Source: an uncultured cyanobacterium
GTDB taxonomy: Bacteria; Cyanobacteriota; Cyanobacteriia; CAKZMO01
Assembly (NCBI GenBank): GCA_937128595.1
Contig: CAKZMO010000137.1
Location: 1 to 40,945 of the forward strand
DNA: 40,945 nt
Reading direction: 5' to 3'
The notes under the pieces are model-generated. The model had not been told where the DNA came from and did no database searches. It was given only the letters and a program-made list of their open reading frames with translations. Of this stretch, positions 26,837 through 35,410 are shown one piece after another. The first letter of the stretch is position 1, and each line of letters starts with the position of its first letter. Made by a program: the position numbers and the translations under genes.

Positions 26837-27006
26837 TCCTGATCTTCGAACGCCCTATGCTGCTTCCATTGTCCACAAATTCTCCCAGTTGTCGCGATTA
26901 ACTATCACGAGTTGTTTCGGCCATTCACAGTCCTAAACAATCTGAAAAAGGAATATCGAGCCGTAGGTTATGGTAGTGAAAAATGCCTGGAGTTCTAACC
27001 TAAGTC

Positions 27007-28788
27007 ATGAAGCGGCTTGTCTGGACTATTTTATTTTTTGTGGGATTGTTTTGGGCTTTGGCTACATTCTCAGGATTAGCCAATCGAGGAACCTACGAGT
27101 CCCTGATTCTCGACTTTCGGGACGACGTTTCGTCCGAACAGGTCAATCAGCAACTTGGAGCGATCGCCCAGCAATTTAGTGTCGATCCCCACCTCAACAG
27201 CGCGTTTTCTGAGCAAGACCATGTGTATGTGGTCAAAGGCGATCGCCAACTATTAAAAACGTTGCGACGATCAGAGGTGAAAGAGCTTCTGGAATACGCG
27301 GAACCCAACTATATTTATTCGCTGCAGTCTCCTCCCAACGATCCCGACTATACAAAACAGTGGAACTTCCGCAGCATCAACGTTGAAGCCGCTTGGGCTG
27401 ATACTCAAGGCGAGGGGATCACCGTCGCTGTCATCGACACAGGTGTGAGTCCTGTTCCTGACCTGGAACAAACCAATATCGTGGAAGGCTACGACTTCGT
27501 CAACCAGCAAAAAGAGGCTCTGGACGACCACGGCCACGGAACCCACGTCGCTGGAACGATCGCCCAATCGACCAACAACAACATGGGTGTAGCAGGCATC
27601 GCTTACAAAGCCAACATTATGCCGCTCAAGGTATTGGCCGCCGCAGGAGGCGGTACGGTAGCCGACATTGCTGAAGCGATCCGCTACGCTGCTGACCACG
27701 GAGCCGATGTCATCAACATGAGTTTGGGTGGGGGCGGCGATAGCAAGCTGCTGAGTGATGCGATCGCCTATGCCCACAGCAAAGATGTCGTCATCGTAGC
27801 AGCGGCAGGAAACGCAGGCACAAATTCAGCGTCTTATCCAGCTCGATACGACCAAGTCATTGCCGTCTCTGCTTTAGACTCGGCTGGAGCAAAAGCGCCA
27901 TACTCAAACTATGGCGCAGGAGTCACCATCTCAGCTCCTGGAGGCTCAACCGCAGCAGGCGAAGACGGCGGCATTTTGCAAAACACCATTGATCCCCAAA
28001 CAGGAGATTCCACGTTTCGAGCCTTTCAAGGCACAAGCATGGCCGCACCTCACGTGGCTGGTGTTGCGGCTCTGGTCAAAGCGTCAGGCATTGACGATCC
28101 CGACCAAGTGACAAAGATTTTATATGAATCGTCACGAAAACTAGAGAACGATGAGTTGAACTATTTTGGTTCGGGTCAACTCGATGCGGCGGCAGCAGTG
28201 ACACTTGCGAGCCAGAACAATCTATCTTTTCGCGATTTCTTTCGTTGGCTACGGCACAACGGCTATCTTAGCCTCAGATTCTGGTTTGACGGCGGGGTGG
28301 TGTCTTTGACGCCAAAGATTCTCATGGTCGTCGGAGCCTATCTCTTGAGCTGGCTGCTGCGAGTTTATCTACCTGCGGTGTGGGGTGGCTTTTTCACCAG
28401 CGGTCTTGTTTTCGGCAGCGCAGGACTATTTCTACTGCGAGGGCTTTATGTGTTTGACCTACCCCAGTGGCCTTTGCGAGTGGCGGGGAGTTCTTTGCCT
28501 GAGCTAGGGACAGCCGTGCAAGGCAGCAACGTCTTGAATCCAATTACGGCGAGTGTACTGATTCCGTTTGCATTACTGGCACTGTTGTTGTCTCACAACT
28601 CTCTGAAGTGGTTAGCCTTTGGCACAACCCTAGGCGTGGCATCTTGTTTAGCCGTCAGCGCAGTGCTTGATCCCACAATGGCTTGGCTGGGGAGTGGGGC
28701 GATCGCCCGCAGCTATCTTGGGATCAATGCCCTGCTATGCTTCATACTGGCGTATCTCGCACTCAAAGCGGAGGCAGAAGGAGTATGA
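27007..28788 (+). CDS. Subtilisin-like serine protease with C-terminal membrane domain
   Basis: This 593-residue S8 peptidase has an N-terminal membrane helix or signal peptide (about 4-25), a propeptide-like region (30-105) and a complete catalytic domain (about 115-400). The catalytic Asp144 is in VAVIDTG, His177 in HGHGTHVAG, the oxyanion Asn269 in AAAGN, and Ser344 in GTSMAAPHVAG. Unusually, residues from about 430 contain four to five hydrophobic segments. These would anchor the protease in the membrane, probably with the catalytic domain outside the cytoplasm. Its stop overlaps the next gene's start (ATGA), so the two are translationally coupled. Confidence 0.93.
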   Translation: MKRLVWTILFFVGLFWALATFSGLANRGTYESLILDFRDDVSSEQVNQQLGAIAQQFSVDPHLNSAFSEQDHVYVVKGDRQLLKTLRRSEVKELLEYAEPNYIYSLQSPPNDPDYTKQWNFRSINVEAAWADTQGEGITVAVIDTGVSPVPDLEQTNIVEGYDFVNQQKEALDDHGHGTHVAGTIAQSTNNNMGVAGIAYKANIMPLKVLAAAGGGTVADIAEAIRYAADHGADVINMSLGGGGDSKLLSDAIAYAHSKDVVIVAAAGNAGTNSASYPARYDQVIAVSALDSAGAKAPYSNYGAGVTISAPGGSTAAGEDGGILQNTIDPQTGDSTFRAFQGTSMAAPHVAGVAALVKASGIDDPDQVTKILYESSRKLENDELNYFGSGQLDAAAAVTLASQNNLSFRDFFRWLRHNGYLSLRFWFDGGVVSLTPKILMVVGAYLLSWLLRVYLPAVWGGFFTSGLVFGSAGLFLLRGLYVFDLPQWPLRVAGSSLPELGTAVQGSNVLNPITASVLIPFALLALLLSHNSLKWLAFGTTLGVASCLAVSAVLDPTMAWLGSGAIARSYLGINALLCFILAYLALKAEAEGV

Positions 28789-29015
28789 GTCAGAGCATCA
28801 CCATTGAAGGTACGGTTCAAAAATCAGCCATGGGAACAGGCACATGGTCTTTGGTCGGCGGTGGGCGCACCTATGAAATTTTCAAAGGCCAGCCTCAGGA
28901 CATGTTGAAAGAAGGCAATCGGGTGCGGGTCACTGGACGCGTTCGTGATGATGTGATGACGCTTGCGATGATCGGCCCAGTCTTGGAAGTCGAAAACTTC
29001 GAAGAACTGTCTTAA
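28785..29015 (+). CDS. Small OB-fold-like protein coupled to the subtilase
   Basis: The 76-residue protein (MSQSITIEGTVQKSAMGTGT...) alternates short strands (TIEGTVQKS, WSLVGGGRTYEIF, GNRVRVTGRVRDDVMTLAMIG, LEVENFEEL). This is a small beta-barrel pattern like bacterial OB-fold proteins. GGAG lies just before the ATG. The ATG overlaps the TGA of the protease gene, which implies translational coupling. I see no signal peptide, so it is probably cytosolic, on the opposite side of the membrane from the protease domain. The function is unknown. A longer frame beginning at 28683 lies inside the protease gene and is not the real start. Confidence 0.75.
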   Translation: MSQSITIEGTVQKSAMGTGTWSLVGGGRTYEIFKGQPQDMLKEGNRVRVTGRVRDDVMTLAMIGPVLEVENFEELS

Positions 29016-29071
29016 GTAGCAGGTCTCATTGCAAAATGAGAATCAGAGTCATTCAATAGAGGGTTTGACCC

Positions 29072-29995
29072 ATGCCTCACACTGAAGCAACTCCCTCATT
29101 TCTTGTTCCTGGCACCCTTTGGGACAAGATCAAAACTCAAACTCAACATGCACTCGACATCGGAGCGCTGCATTCGATTCCAACTCAGTATGAGTTCATC
29201 ACAGATGGAGGGATCGAATTTGTGGTGCGATCGCTCGACAACATTGCCCGCAAAGAAAAAGCCCGCAAGCAACAAACGCAGGCTAGCTCCGAGGGCAAGC
29301 CGAACAATCCCTTCCTTCCATACGAAACGAATCTATTTGTCAGCAACCTTTCAGACTCTCACCTCTGTCTACTCAACAAATACAATGTGGTCGATCATCA
29401 TTTGCTGATTGTGACCCGAGCCTTTGAAGAACAAGAAACCTGGCTCAACTCCCGCGACTTTGAAGCACTGTGGCGCTGCATGGCAGAAATAGACGGCCTC
29501 GCCTTTTACAATGGTGGCCAGGATGCAGGAGCAAGTCAGCCTCACAAGCATTTGCAGCTCGTGCCCATGTCTCTGACGCCTGGAACGTGTGATATTCCCG
29601 TAAATAGCTTGATTCACAGCAAGCCTGACATCGACCCATCGCCTCTCCAGTCAATTCAAGCGTTTCCATTTCCTCATGCAGTTAAAGAATATCGCCTTGA
29701 CTCTCATCTCTCAATCCAAGAAGCAACGGCAACATTAATCGAGACCTATCGTCAACTAGTCCACGAGCTCGAATTGGGAACGGTGCAAGAGGGCGATCGC
29801 CAAACAGGCGCTTACAACTTACTTGCAACACGACGCTGGATGATGCTAGTGCCGCGATCGCAAGACCGCTTTGCCTCGATTTCTGTGAACTCTCTAGGAT
29901 TTGCCGGATCTCTTTTCGTCTCGACTGAAAAACAAATGAAGACCCTCAAAGATCTGGGCCCAATGACAGTGTTGCAAAATGTCGCATGGTCATAA
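29072..29995 (+). CDS. ATP adenylyltransferase (Ap4A phosphorylase)
   Basis: This enzyme splits diadenosine tetraphosphate with phosphate into ATP and ADP and can act on related nucleotides. The 307-residue protein has the family layout: NPFLPYETNLFVSNLS (about 79-94), the LLIVTRAFEEQE segment, and the HIT-like active site GGQDAGASQPHKHLQLVP. In it His158, His160 and Gln162 form the H-x-H-x-Q motif. The C-terminal YNLLATRRWMMLVPR stretch is also typical. It follows the OB-fold-like gene after 56 bases in the same direction, so all three may form one transcription unit. It probably clears stress-related dinucleotides in the cytosol. Confidence 0.93.
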   Translation: MPHTEATPSFLVPGTLWDKIKTQTQHALDIGALHSIPTQYEFITDGGIEFVVRSLDNIARKEKARKQQTQASSEGKPNNPFLPYETNLFVSNLSDSHLCLLNKYNVVDHHLLIVTRAFEEQETWLNSRDFEALWRCMAEIDGLAFYNGGQDAGASQPHKHLQLVPMSLTPGTCDIPVNSLIHSKPDIDPSPLQSIQAFPFPHAVKEYRLDSHLSIQEATATLIETYRQLVHELELGTVQEGDRQTGAYNLLATRRWMMLVPRSQDRFASISVNSLGFAGSLFVSTEKQMKTLKDLGPMTVLQNVAWS

Positions 29996-30156
29996 CGGCT
30001 ACTTCCTATTGAGCCAGTTTCAAAAGTTTCACGCTTTCTTTACCATAGCCGTAGAGGTATGATAACGAAGCGGGGTGTACGGTCTCCCTCTGAGAGAGTA
30101 ACTCAGAATACTTCAACCCAAACTCTTTGAGCTGTAGACTCGTGTGGATAAACGCC

Positions 30157-30372
30157 ATGCTAAATGCCATGTTGAAACGAACAGGAAAAAGCGAACCCTC
30201 TTCGCCCTACGAAGCCATTGTCAAAGGCCTTGAACAGAGAGGAATGTCATCTGACAAACTACAAGAGCCGACTGCACCAGAGGACCTGAGCAGCCGTAGC
30301 GTATTTCCTCATGAGCAAAGCCGAGAACCAGGACTTTACGACGCCGTCCTCACCCGACACGACAAGCGATAA
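30157..30372 (+). CDS. Small hypothetical protein before the SDH-type protease
   Basis: From the ATG at 30157 this encodes about 71 residues. There is a basic N-terminus (MLNAMLKRTGKSE), a helical stretch (PYEAIVKGLEQRGMSSDKL) and a C-terminus GLYDAVLTRHDKR. That end looks like conserved protein rather than random translation. I know no function. The frame can start upstream at 30127 with another start codon. Its end overlaps by 62 bases a longer possible start of the next gene. That overlap argues that either this frame is spurious or the next gene starts at 30392; I prefer the latter. Confidence 0.5.
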   Translation: MLNAMLKRTGKSEPSSPYEAIVKGLEQRGMSSDKLQEPTAPEDLSSRSVFPHEQSREPGLYDAVLTRHDKR

Positions 30373-30391
30373 ACATTCGTTCACTCGACGA

Positions 30392-31189
30392 ATGTCATTT
30401 CCTAGAACCCCAGAATTGCCTATTCAATCCCCTAAATATTGGGTCAAGGAAAAAGATCGCTATTTGCGCCAAATCTTGATCGAAGACATTCAAGATTTGA
30501 CGGGTCGAGCTCTCGTCGTCTACTTCACGAATAAGGGAATGCTGGACTACCGAGATGCTGATGATATCTCGGAAGTTTTGGATGACTGTCATAGTCATGA
30601 CATCGATTTGCTGCTGCAAACTCCCGGAGGCGTCGTTGATGCCTGCGAGAAAATCATCAGCGTCTTGCGGCTGCGAGGAGGAGAATACCGTGTCGTCATT
30701 CCAAGCTGGGCCAAGAGCGCAGGCACGATTATTGCTCTATCGGCCAGCAGCATTGTCATGGGGGTCAACTCAGAACTAGGGCCTATCGATCCTCAGTTCA
30801 ACGGCATCCCCGCAGAGTTTATTCGCGATGATCCCGACGAGAAATACCCTTACAAGCAAATCGCTGAAAGCGCGATTAGCCGGACTAAAAAGCTAGCAAA
30901 TCAAGTCCTCAGCAAAGGCATGCTTAAAAAGGGTGATCCTACTGAAGTCGAAAATCTCGTGAATCAGCTCTCATCGGCTCAGCGCTATGCTTCTCACGGT
31001 GCCGTCATCAACGTTGAAGACGCAAAACACTTGGGTTTGAACATCACCTATCTAGAGCCTCGCTCTGCTCTCTGGCAAAAGATATGGTTGCTTTACTGCA
31101 TGTACGACTTTGACTGTCAACGACAAAATTACGCCAAAATTTTTGAGGGTTCGCGAGTCAGTATTGCTCGTCCGCTTTCCAAAAAGTAA
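30392..31189 (+). CDS. SDH-type serine protease (ClpP-class, SDH_sah family)
   Basis: This cytosolic ClpP/crotonase-fold protease is of the family named after serine dehydrogenase proteinase. From the ATG at 30392 it has 265 residues. It shows LVVYFTNKGMLDYRDADDI, then LLLQTPGGVVDACE (the glycine loop), and SWAKSAGTIIAL with nucleophile Ser109. SELGPIDPQFNGIPA follows as in related ClpP/SppA proteins. An upstream start at 30311 would add 27 residues (MSKAENQDFTTPSS...), but these overlap the preceding small gene and look like its shifted reading. There is no signal peptide or membrane helix. A hairpin downstream probably ends the transcript. Confidence 0.88.
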   Translation: MSFPRTPELPIQSPKYWVKEKDRYLRQILIEDIQDLTGRALVVYFTNKGMLDYRDADDISEVLDDCHSHDIDLLLQTPGGVVDACEKIISVLRLRGGEYRVVIPSWAKSAGTIIALSASSIVMGVNSELGPIDPQFNGIPAEFIRDDPDEKYPYKQIAESAISRTKKLANQVLSKGMLKKGDPTEVENLVNQLSSAQRYASHGAVINVEDAKHLGLNITYLEPRSALWQKIWLLYCMYDFDCQRQNYAKIFEGSRVSIARPLSKK

Positions 31190-31217
31190 TTGTTTACCCA
31201 CTTCATGGAAAAATTAA

Positions 31218-31268
31218 TCCCTCGAATCGGCGACATCAAGATATTTTGCTATCGAGGGAACTTTTTCC
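31218..31268 (+). terminator. Terminator-like hairpin after the SDH-type protease
   Basis: An 8-bp stem (TCCCTCGA / TCGAGGGA, 31218-31225 and 31252-31259) with a 26-base loop is followed by ACTTTTTCC. It lies about 30 bases past the stop. The long loop makes it weak. Confidence 0.45.
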
Positions 31269-32493
31269 AACTTCTCTGCGACAAATAGGCTAGTTCTGTT
31301 CAGTAATCATAGCCTTAGCTCAATTTTCCTGAGACGAGGAGATTCCTAAAGTTAGACATCTGATGAGATTCAAGGCAGGTAAATTAAGCTCAAACTACCC
31401 TAAACACGTATCCACAGCATGATTTTAGAGAATTCTCAGCTTACTTTCAGGTACGAATGCTTTACTAGACTCGTATAAAAACGCGTTTAGTCCCTGGCAA
31501 GCACACAGGTTTTTACCTAATGTTCTGCAAATAGAAATTGGCAAAAAGTTAGAGTTTTAGCCCATCAAATTCGATAATTTTACCTATATCGAGTTCGGGA
31601 ATTACTCCCTAGAGACCATGTTCTAGCTTAGAAAAAAGCTGCATCATGTAAACAGTGACGCATTTGCATTTGTTTTGCATTTGTAGAGAGTAGCTTTTCT
31701 ATCCGAACAATTGATTCACCCAAGCTATGTCAATATCTTGTAGCTGCGAGCCACGTTGGACGGCAAGATATTCTGAAGCTCACTCGCGTGAAAGCCCATC
31801 ACATAGCATCCGCATCAATAGTTTCAGGTTTAAGTACTTCTCGCCCATGCGTGTACAGCGCAGTCTCTCGAGACCTGTATTACTTATCTAAAACGGGCTT
31901 TTACACAGAAGCAAACAGAACAAGTACTGGGTTCCTTGAGCGTTTAGAGTTTCGAATAAGCGTCGAAAGTCTCATCCTAAAGGGTGAATCGCACATCTTT
32001 ACTAAAGCCTAAGATTGCAATATCATAATGCTAAAGCGAAATCAGTATGAGTTTGTATAAGTTTGCGCCATGAGCATGCTAGGAATCCAAGAGAAATAGA
32101 GTAGTTTGTTGAAAGCTTGCGGAGGGCTTTGATGTATGACCACCAATCGGATACTTCAGTGCAAGTGTAGCTCGGCACGCATCAAGCCTGTAGCCTTTTT
32201 TGAAACTAAGACATCACGCTTCACGAGAAAAGTTCTCCTAAATCGTGCCTGAGAGATAATTCTGAATGCTGTCTAAATCTTTTTTATAGGGGCTATCCTA
32301 GATGCCCGGTAGCTTATGAGCTGTCGTCGCTAGCTCCTTCAGCCCCTTCCTTCATTAAGCATTTGCTAGCCGTTGTCAGTCTTTGCCCTCGACAAAGCTA
32401 GTCCGTCATTCACCACCGAAAAAGTTGTTGTCGGTCAGCTTCTCGGTTTATTCAAGTCTAGCCGGCCCTGACGAACGCACTCCAGTAGAACCC
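31269..32493. other. Long non-coding stretch upstream of sigB
   Basis: I find no supported gene, tRNA or strong hairpin in these 1.2 kb. A plus-strand frame at 31788-32012 has no protein-like features. The length suggests several promoters or a long leader for the sigma factor gene. The AT-rich segment near 32275-32300 is a candidate promoter. The in-frame extension of the sigma gene to 32383 looks like translated leader. Confidence 0.45.
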
Positions 32494-33486
32494 ATGCAAA
32501 CTGCAACAGCCAATCTTGGCGATACCAAAAAAACAAAATCAATGTTTACTGCGGATATGGTGCGTACCTATCTGCACGAAATAGGCCGTGTGCCTTTGCT
32601 AACTCACGAACAAGAAATCATCTTTGGCAAGCAAGTTCAAGCAATGATGCCTGTCTTAGATCTCCGTGATTCTTTGCAGGAGTCTCTTGATCGTGAACCA
32701 ACTCGTCAAGAGTGGGCTGAGGCTGCGGATTTGAGTGAAGAAAACCTCGACACGATCCTCGAAAAGGGACAGCGAGCAAAGAAAAAGATGATTGAGGCAA
32801 ACTTGCGCCTCGTCGTTGCGATCGCCAAGAAATACCAGAAGCGAAATCTAGAGTTTCTCGACCTGATTCAAGAAGGAACGCTAGGTCTAGAGCGAGGAGT
32901 TGAGAAGTTTGATCCCATGAGGGGTTACAAGTTTTCAACCTACGCATACTGGTGGATTCGACAGGCAATCACACGAGCGATCGCCCAGCAAGCTCGCACG
33001 ATTCGTTTGCCGATTCACATCACTGAAAAGCTGAACAAAATCAAGAAGGTGCAGCGAGAACTGACCCAGTCTTTGGGGCGCAGTCCCAATCCAGCTGAGA
33101 TCGGCGAAGCACTTGATTTGGAAACCTCGCAAATCCGCGATTATCTAATGATGGCACGTCAGCCCGTATCTTTAGACATGCGCGTCGGTGACAACCAAGA
33201 CACCGAGCTTCAAGACTTGCTTGAAGACGAAGATGCGTCTCCTGAAAACTACACTACCCAAGAGCTGCTACGCCAAGACATCAACAATTTGCTGCAAGAG
33301 CTAACGCCTCAACAGCGTGAGGTGTTGACCCTTCGCTTTGGCCTCACAGACGGAAATGCTTTGTCACTTGCAAAAGTTGGACAGCGCATGAGCATCAGTC
33401 GAGAGCGAGTACGCCAGCTTGAGCGCCAAGCACTTGATCAACTCCGTCGCCGTAAAGCAATGGTAAGAGGCTATCTCGCCAGCTAG
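32494..33486 (+). CDS. sigB: Group 2 sigma-70 factor, SigB-type
   Basis: This is an alternative, non-essential sigma-70 factor that redirects RNA polymerase under stress or dark conditions. The start at 32494 ([12 protein letters not shown]) gives 330 residues. The 37 codons upstream in frame do not resemble the family. Region 1.2 reads [19 protein letters not shown], region 2 [38 protein letters not shown] and [17 protein letters not shown], and region 3 begins [16 protein letters not shown]. Region 4 is [15 protein letters not shown], then [20 protein letters not shown]. The N-terminus lacks the long region 1.1 of principal factors. From memory it is nearest SigB; SigD or SigE cannot be fully excluded. 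A strong terminator follows. Confidence 0.9.
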   Translation: MQTATANLGDTKKTKSMFTADMVRTYLHEIGRVPLLTHEQEIIFGKQVQAMMPVLDLRDSLQESLDREPTRQEWAEAADLSEENLDTILEKGQRAKKKMIEANLRLVVAIAKKYQKRNLEFLDLIQEGTLGLERGVEKFDPMRGYKFSTYAYWWIRQAITRAIAQQARTIRLPIHITEKLNKIKKVQRELTQSLGRSPNPAEIGEALDLETSQIRDYLMMARQPVSLDMRVGDNQDTELQDLLEDEDASPENYTTQELLRQDINNLLQELTPQQREVLTLRFGLTDGNALSLAKVGQRMSISRERVRQLERQALDQLRRRKAMVRGYLAS

Positions 33487-33515
33487 TCACGCATCGCAAT
33501 TCAATAGAGTGTATG

Positions 33516-33549
33516 GGAGTGCTTCCGTTTGGGAGCACTCCTAATTTTT
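33516..33549 (+). terminator. Rho-independent terminator of sigB
   Basis: An 11-bp stem with one G-T wobble (GGAGTGCTTCC / GGGAGCACTCC) and a 4-base loop is followed by TAATTTTT. It lies about 30 bases past the sigB stop and is a classic intrinsic terminator. Confidence 0.9.
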
Positions 33550-33794
33550 GTGCAAAACCTCTCCCAAGATGAAAAGAATAGAACCAATTTTAGATAAAAG
33601 ATAAAAAATGTCCGAAAACATCTGGAATTGATTGTGAAATACCCCAACATCTCGGATGCAGAACTTTGAACTTGTTGTCCTCAACGAACAGCCTGAAAAC
33701 CGTCCTGATGTGTGTTTGTCTCTTCAAGAGAGATATGGAGAATTCACTCAAAAATTAAAGGGACTGCAGAACACGCCTTGCTATCTTTTGCAGA

Positions 33795-33865
33795 TTATAG
33801 CAATGCGCCGATAGGTTAGGACAGATATTGATGGAGAAGCCGCGCGGTGCGCGGCTTCTCCATCA
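33795..33865. repeat. REP-like hairpin element, copy 1
   Basis: The 71-base unit begins TTATAGCAATGCG, runs through ATAGGTTAGGACAGATAT, and ends in a 17-bp perfect stem (TGATGGAGAAGCCGCGC / GCGCGGCTTCTCCATCA) with loop GGT. The same element recurs at 40868-40942. The GC-rich, palindromic, non-coding, multi-copy nature fits REP-type elements, often mobilised by a transposase elsewhere in the genome. Confidence 0.8.
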
Positions 33866-33948
33866 GCTATTGGTTTTATATCAGCGCGTAGCACTATACC
33901 AATCGAGCTTGGAATGAGTTGAACCAGACCGTGTCTTTTAATCATGAG

Positions 33949-33973
33949 TTGAGGAGGCGATCGCCCTCCTCAA
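33949..33973. repeat. Extended palindrome around a HIP1 site
   Basis: TTGAGGAG and CCTCCTCAA flank a central GCGATCGC, giving an almost perfect 25-base palindrome. It may simply be an extended HIP1 site or a stable hairpin in RNA. Confidence 0.5.
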
Positions 33974-34283
33974 AGCACTCATACAAATGATCTAAAATGA
34001 TGGCTTTGAAAACCGCTCACAGAGCCGCTTAGAGAAAGTGCCAGTCTTTTCGGATTTTTTTAACAATAATTAACAAAGCCTTTCAAGGAGGCGATCGCCC
34101 CTTCCTCGTTTTTTTGAAACGCTTGCAGGGAAAGGATTAGGCCGTTCTTAGTGGATAATTCCTTATTTAAGAATTGTCTGACGCTACCGCTGGTGTACCA
34201 CAAGATATAGCGCTTGATCTTGCAAACTGTTCCTCGAATACGCTACAAAATGTCCATCAACACTATTCGCCCCCTCACCGCTT

Positions 34284-35168
34284 ATGTCCGACACTATTCG
34301 TGAATATCTTCAAGCTATTGGAAAGCATCAACTTCTCTCTCACAGCGAAGAAATTGAGTTAGCCCAGGCCGTGCAAGCTTGGCTCAGTTATGATGACCCA
34401 GAGAATCATTCTGAGCCTTGTCCAACAGATATTAAAAACGCTGGTCTAAGAGCAAAAAGACGACTGATTGAGTCTAATCTACGACTGGTTGTTAGTATTG
34501 CAAAAAAATATACGAATCGCGGCATGGAACTGCTGGATTTAATTCAAGAAGGTACGATTGGGCTCGACCGTGCAGTTGAAAAATTTGATCCCACAAAAGG
34601 ATTCAAGTTTTCAACCTATGCCACTTGGTGGATTCGTCAAGCTATTACGCGATCGCTCTCTCAACATGCTCGTACCATTCGGCTCCCAGTTCACATTGTT
34701 GAGAAGCTCAACAAGATCAAGCGCACTCGTAGTGAGTTGACCCAATCTTTTGGCCGCACTCCAACACTAGATGAATTGTCATCGGCTGTTGAAATGTCGC
34801 CTGAAAAGATCAGAAAGCTACTTCAGCAAGCATCTCATTGCACCAGCTTGGACATGATGGTTGGTAAAGCGGAAGACACTCGGTTGCTGGATTTGATTGC
34901 AGATGTCAACTCAATGAACCAGCTAGAATTGCGAGAAATTCGCGATCAGCTCACAACGATTTTTGCCTCTAGCAATCTGACCGACCGAGAGCGTGCCTGT
35001 GTTGAACTTCGCTTTGGCCTCGATCGAGGCAAGCCTCGCAGTTTAGACGAGGTTGCCAAGACACTTGCCCCGATGATTGGACGTCCCCACATCAGCCGCG
35101 AAAGAGTTCGCCAAATCCAATCAAAAGCGATGAGAAAGCTTCAGGCACAGGTTCAAAAAATGGTGTAG
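34284..35168 (+). CDS. Group 2-like sigma-70 factor with enlarged region 4 HTH
   Basis: This 294-residue sigma factor starts directly at region 1.2 (MSDTIREYLQAIGKHQLLSHSEEIELAQAV). It has a full region 2 ([41 protein letters not shown] in outline, then [16 protein letters not shown]), region 3 (RTIRLPVHIVEKLNKIK) and region 4. In region 4 the helix-turn-helix reads SLDEVAKTLAPMIG then [13 protein letters not shown]. Compared with SigB this inserts about seven residues before the recognition helix. The protein also lacks any region 1.1. It resembles group 2 factors in the DNA-melting region, so it should read similar -10 elements. It lies 0.8 kb downstream of sigB but behind a terminator, so it is separately transcribed. 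Confidence 0.88.
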   Translation: MSDTIREYLQAIGKHQLLSHSEEIELAQAVQAWLSYDDPENHSEPCPTDIKNAGLRAKRRLIESNLRLVVSIAKKYTNRGMELLDLIQEGTIGLDRAVEKFDPTKGFKFSTYATWWIRQAITRSLSQHARTIRLPVHIVEKLNKIKRTRSELTQSFGRTPTLDELSSAVEMSPEKIRKLLQQASHCTSLDMMVGKAEDTRLLDLIADVNSMNQLELREIRDQLTTIFASSNLTDRERACVELRFGLDRGKPRSLDEVAKTLAPMIGRPHISRERVRQIQSKAMRKLQAQVQKMV

Positions 35169-35232
35169 GTTCCCTCTGTCTACATCATCTTAAAGTGCAA
35201 TTTTTTCAATTCAATAGGTCGGTTCCATAGTG

Positions 35233-35270
35233 AAAAAGAACTCTTACGATTGTGAGAGTTCTTTTCGTTT
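35233..35270 (+). terminator. Rho-independent terminator of the second sigma gene
   Basis: A 13-bp stem with one wobble (AAAGAACTCTTAC / GTGAGAGTTCTTT) and a 4-base GATT loop is followed by TCGTTTC. It lies about 70 bases past the stop. Confidence 0.75.
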
Positions 35271-35410
35271 CTCAGAAGCGAACACCCCAAGGCAGTGAAT
35301 CTCTTTGTTGTCACTGAATTTTGTTGCCCGTGAATACAGTTGTCACTGAACAAACTGCCTACACATAAACTGAAGCAATAGCGCTGTAACAAGAAAGTTG
35401 GAGGTGACCT

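Larger units (their letters stand above)
33550..34283. other. Intergenic region with REP-like element and HIP1 palindromes
   Basis: This 730-base stretch between two sigma genes has no supported gene. It holds a REP-like element (33795-33865) and an extended palindrome around HIP1 (33949-33973). A second GGAGGCGATCGCCCCTTCC block lies near 34087. The AT-rich TTTTTTTAACAATAATTAAC near 34056-34075 is a plausible promoter for the second sigma gene. Confidence 0.45.

Noticed and set aside
31788-32012. Plus-strand 74-codon frame upstream of sigB
   Set aside because: No hydrophobic core, motif or ribosome binding site. I treat it as chance in a long spacer.
32383-32493. N-terminal extension of the SigB-type factor
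   Set aside because: The 37 extra residues are unlike sigma factor N-termini. The ATG at 32494 gives the normal SigB-like beginning.
33795-33865. Hairpin considered as a tRNA or structured small RNA
   Set aside because: A single perfect palindrome recurring at another intergenic site fits a REP-like element. There is no cloverleaf and no T-loop sequence.
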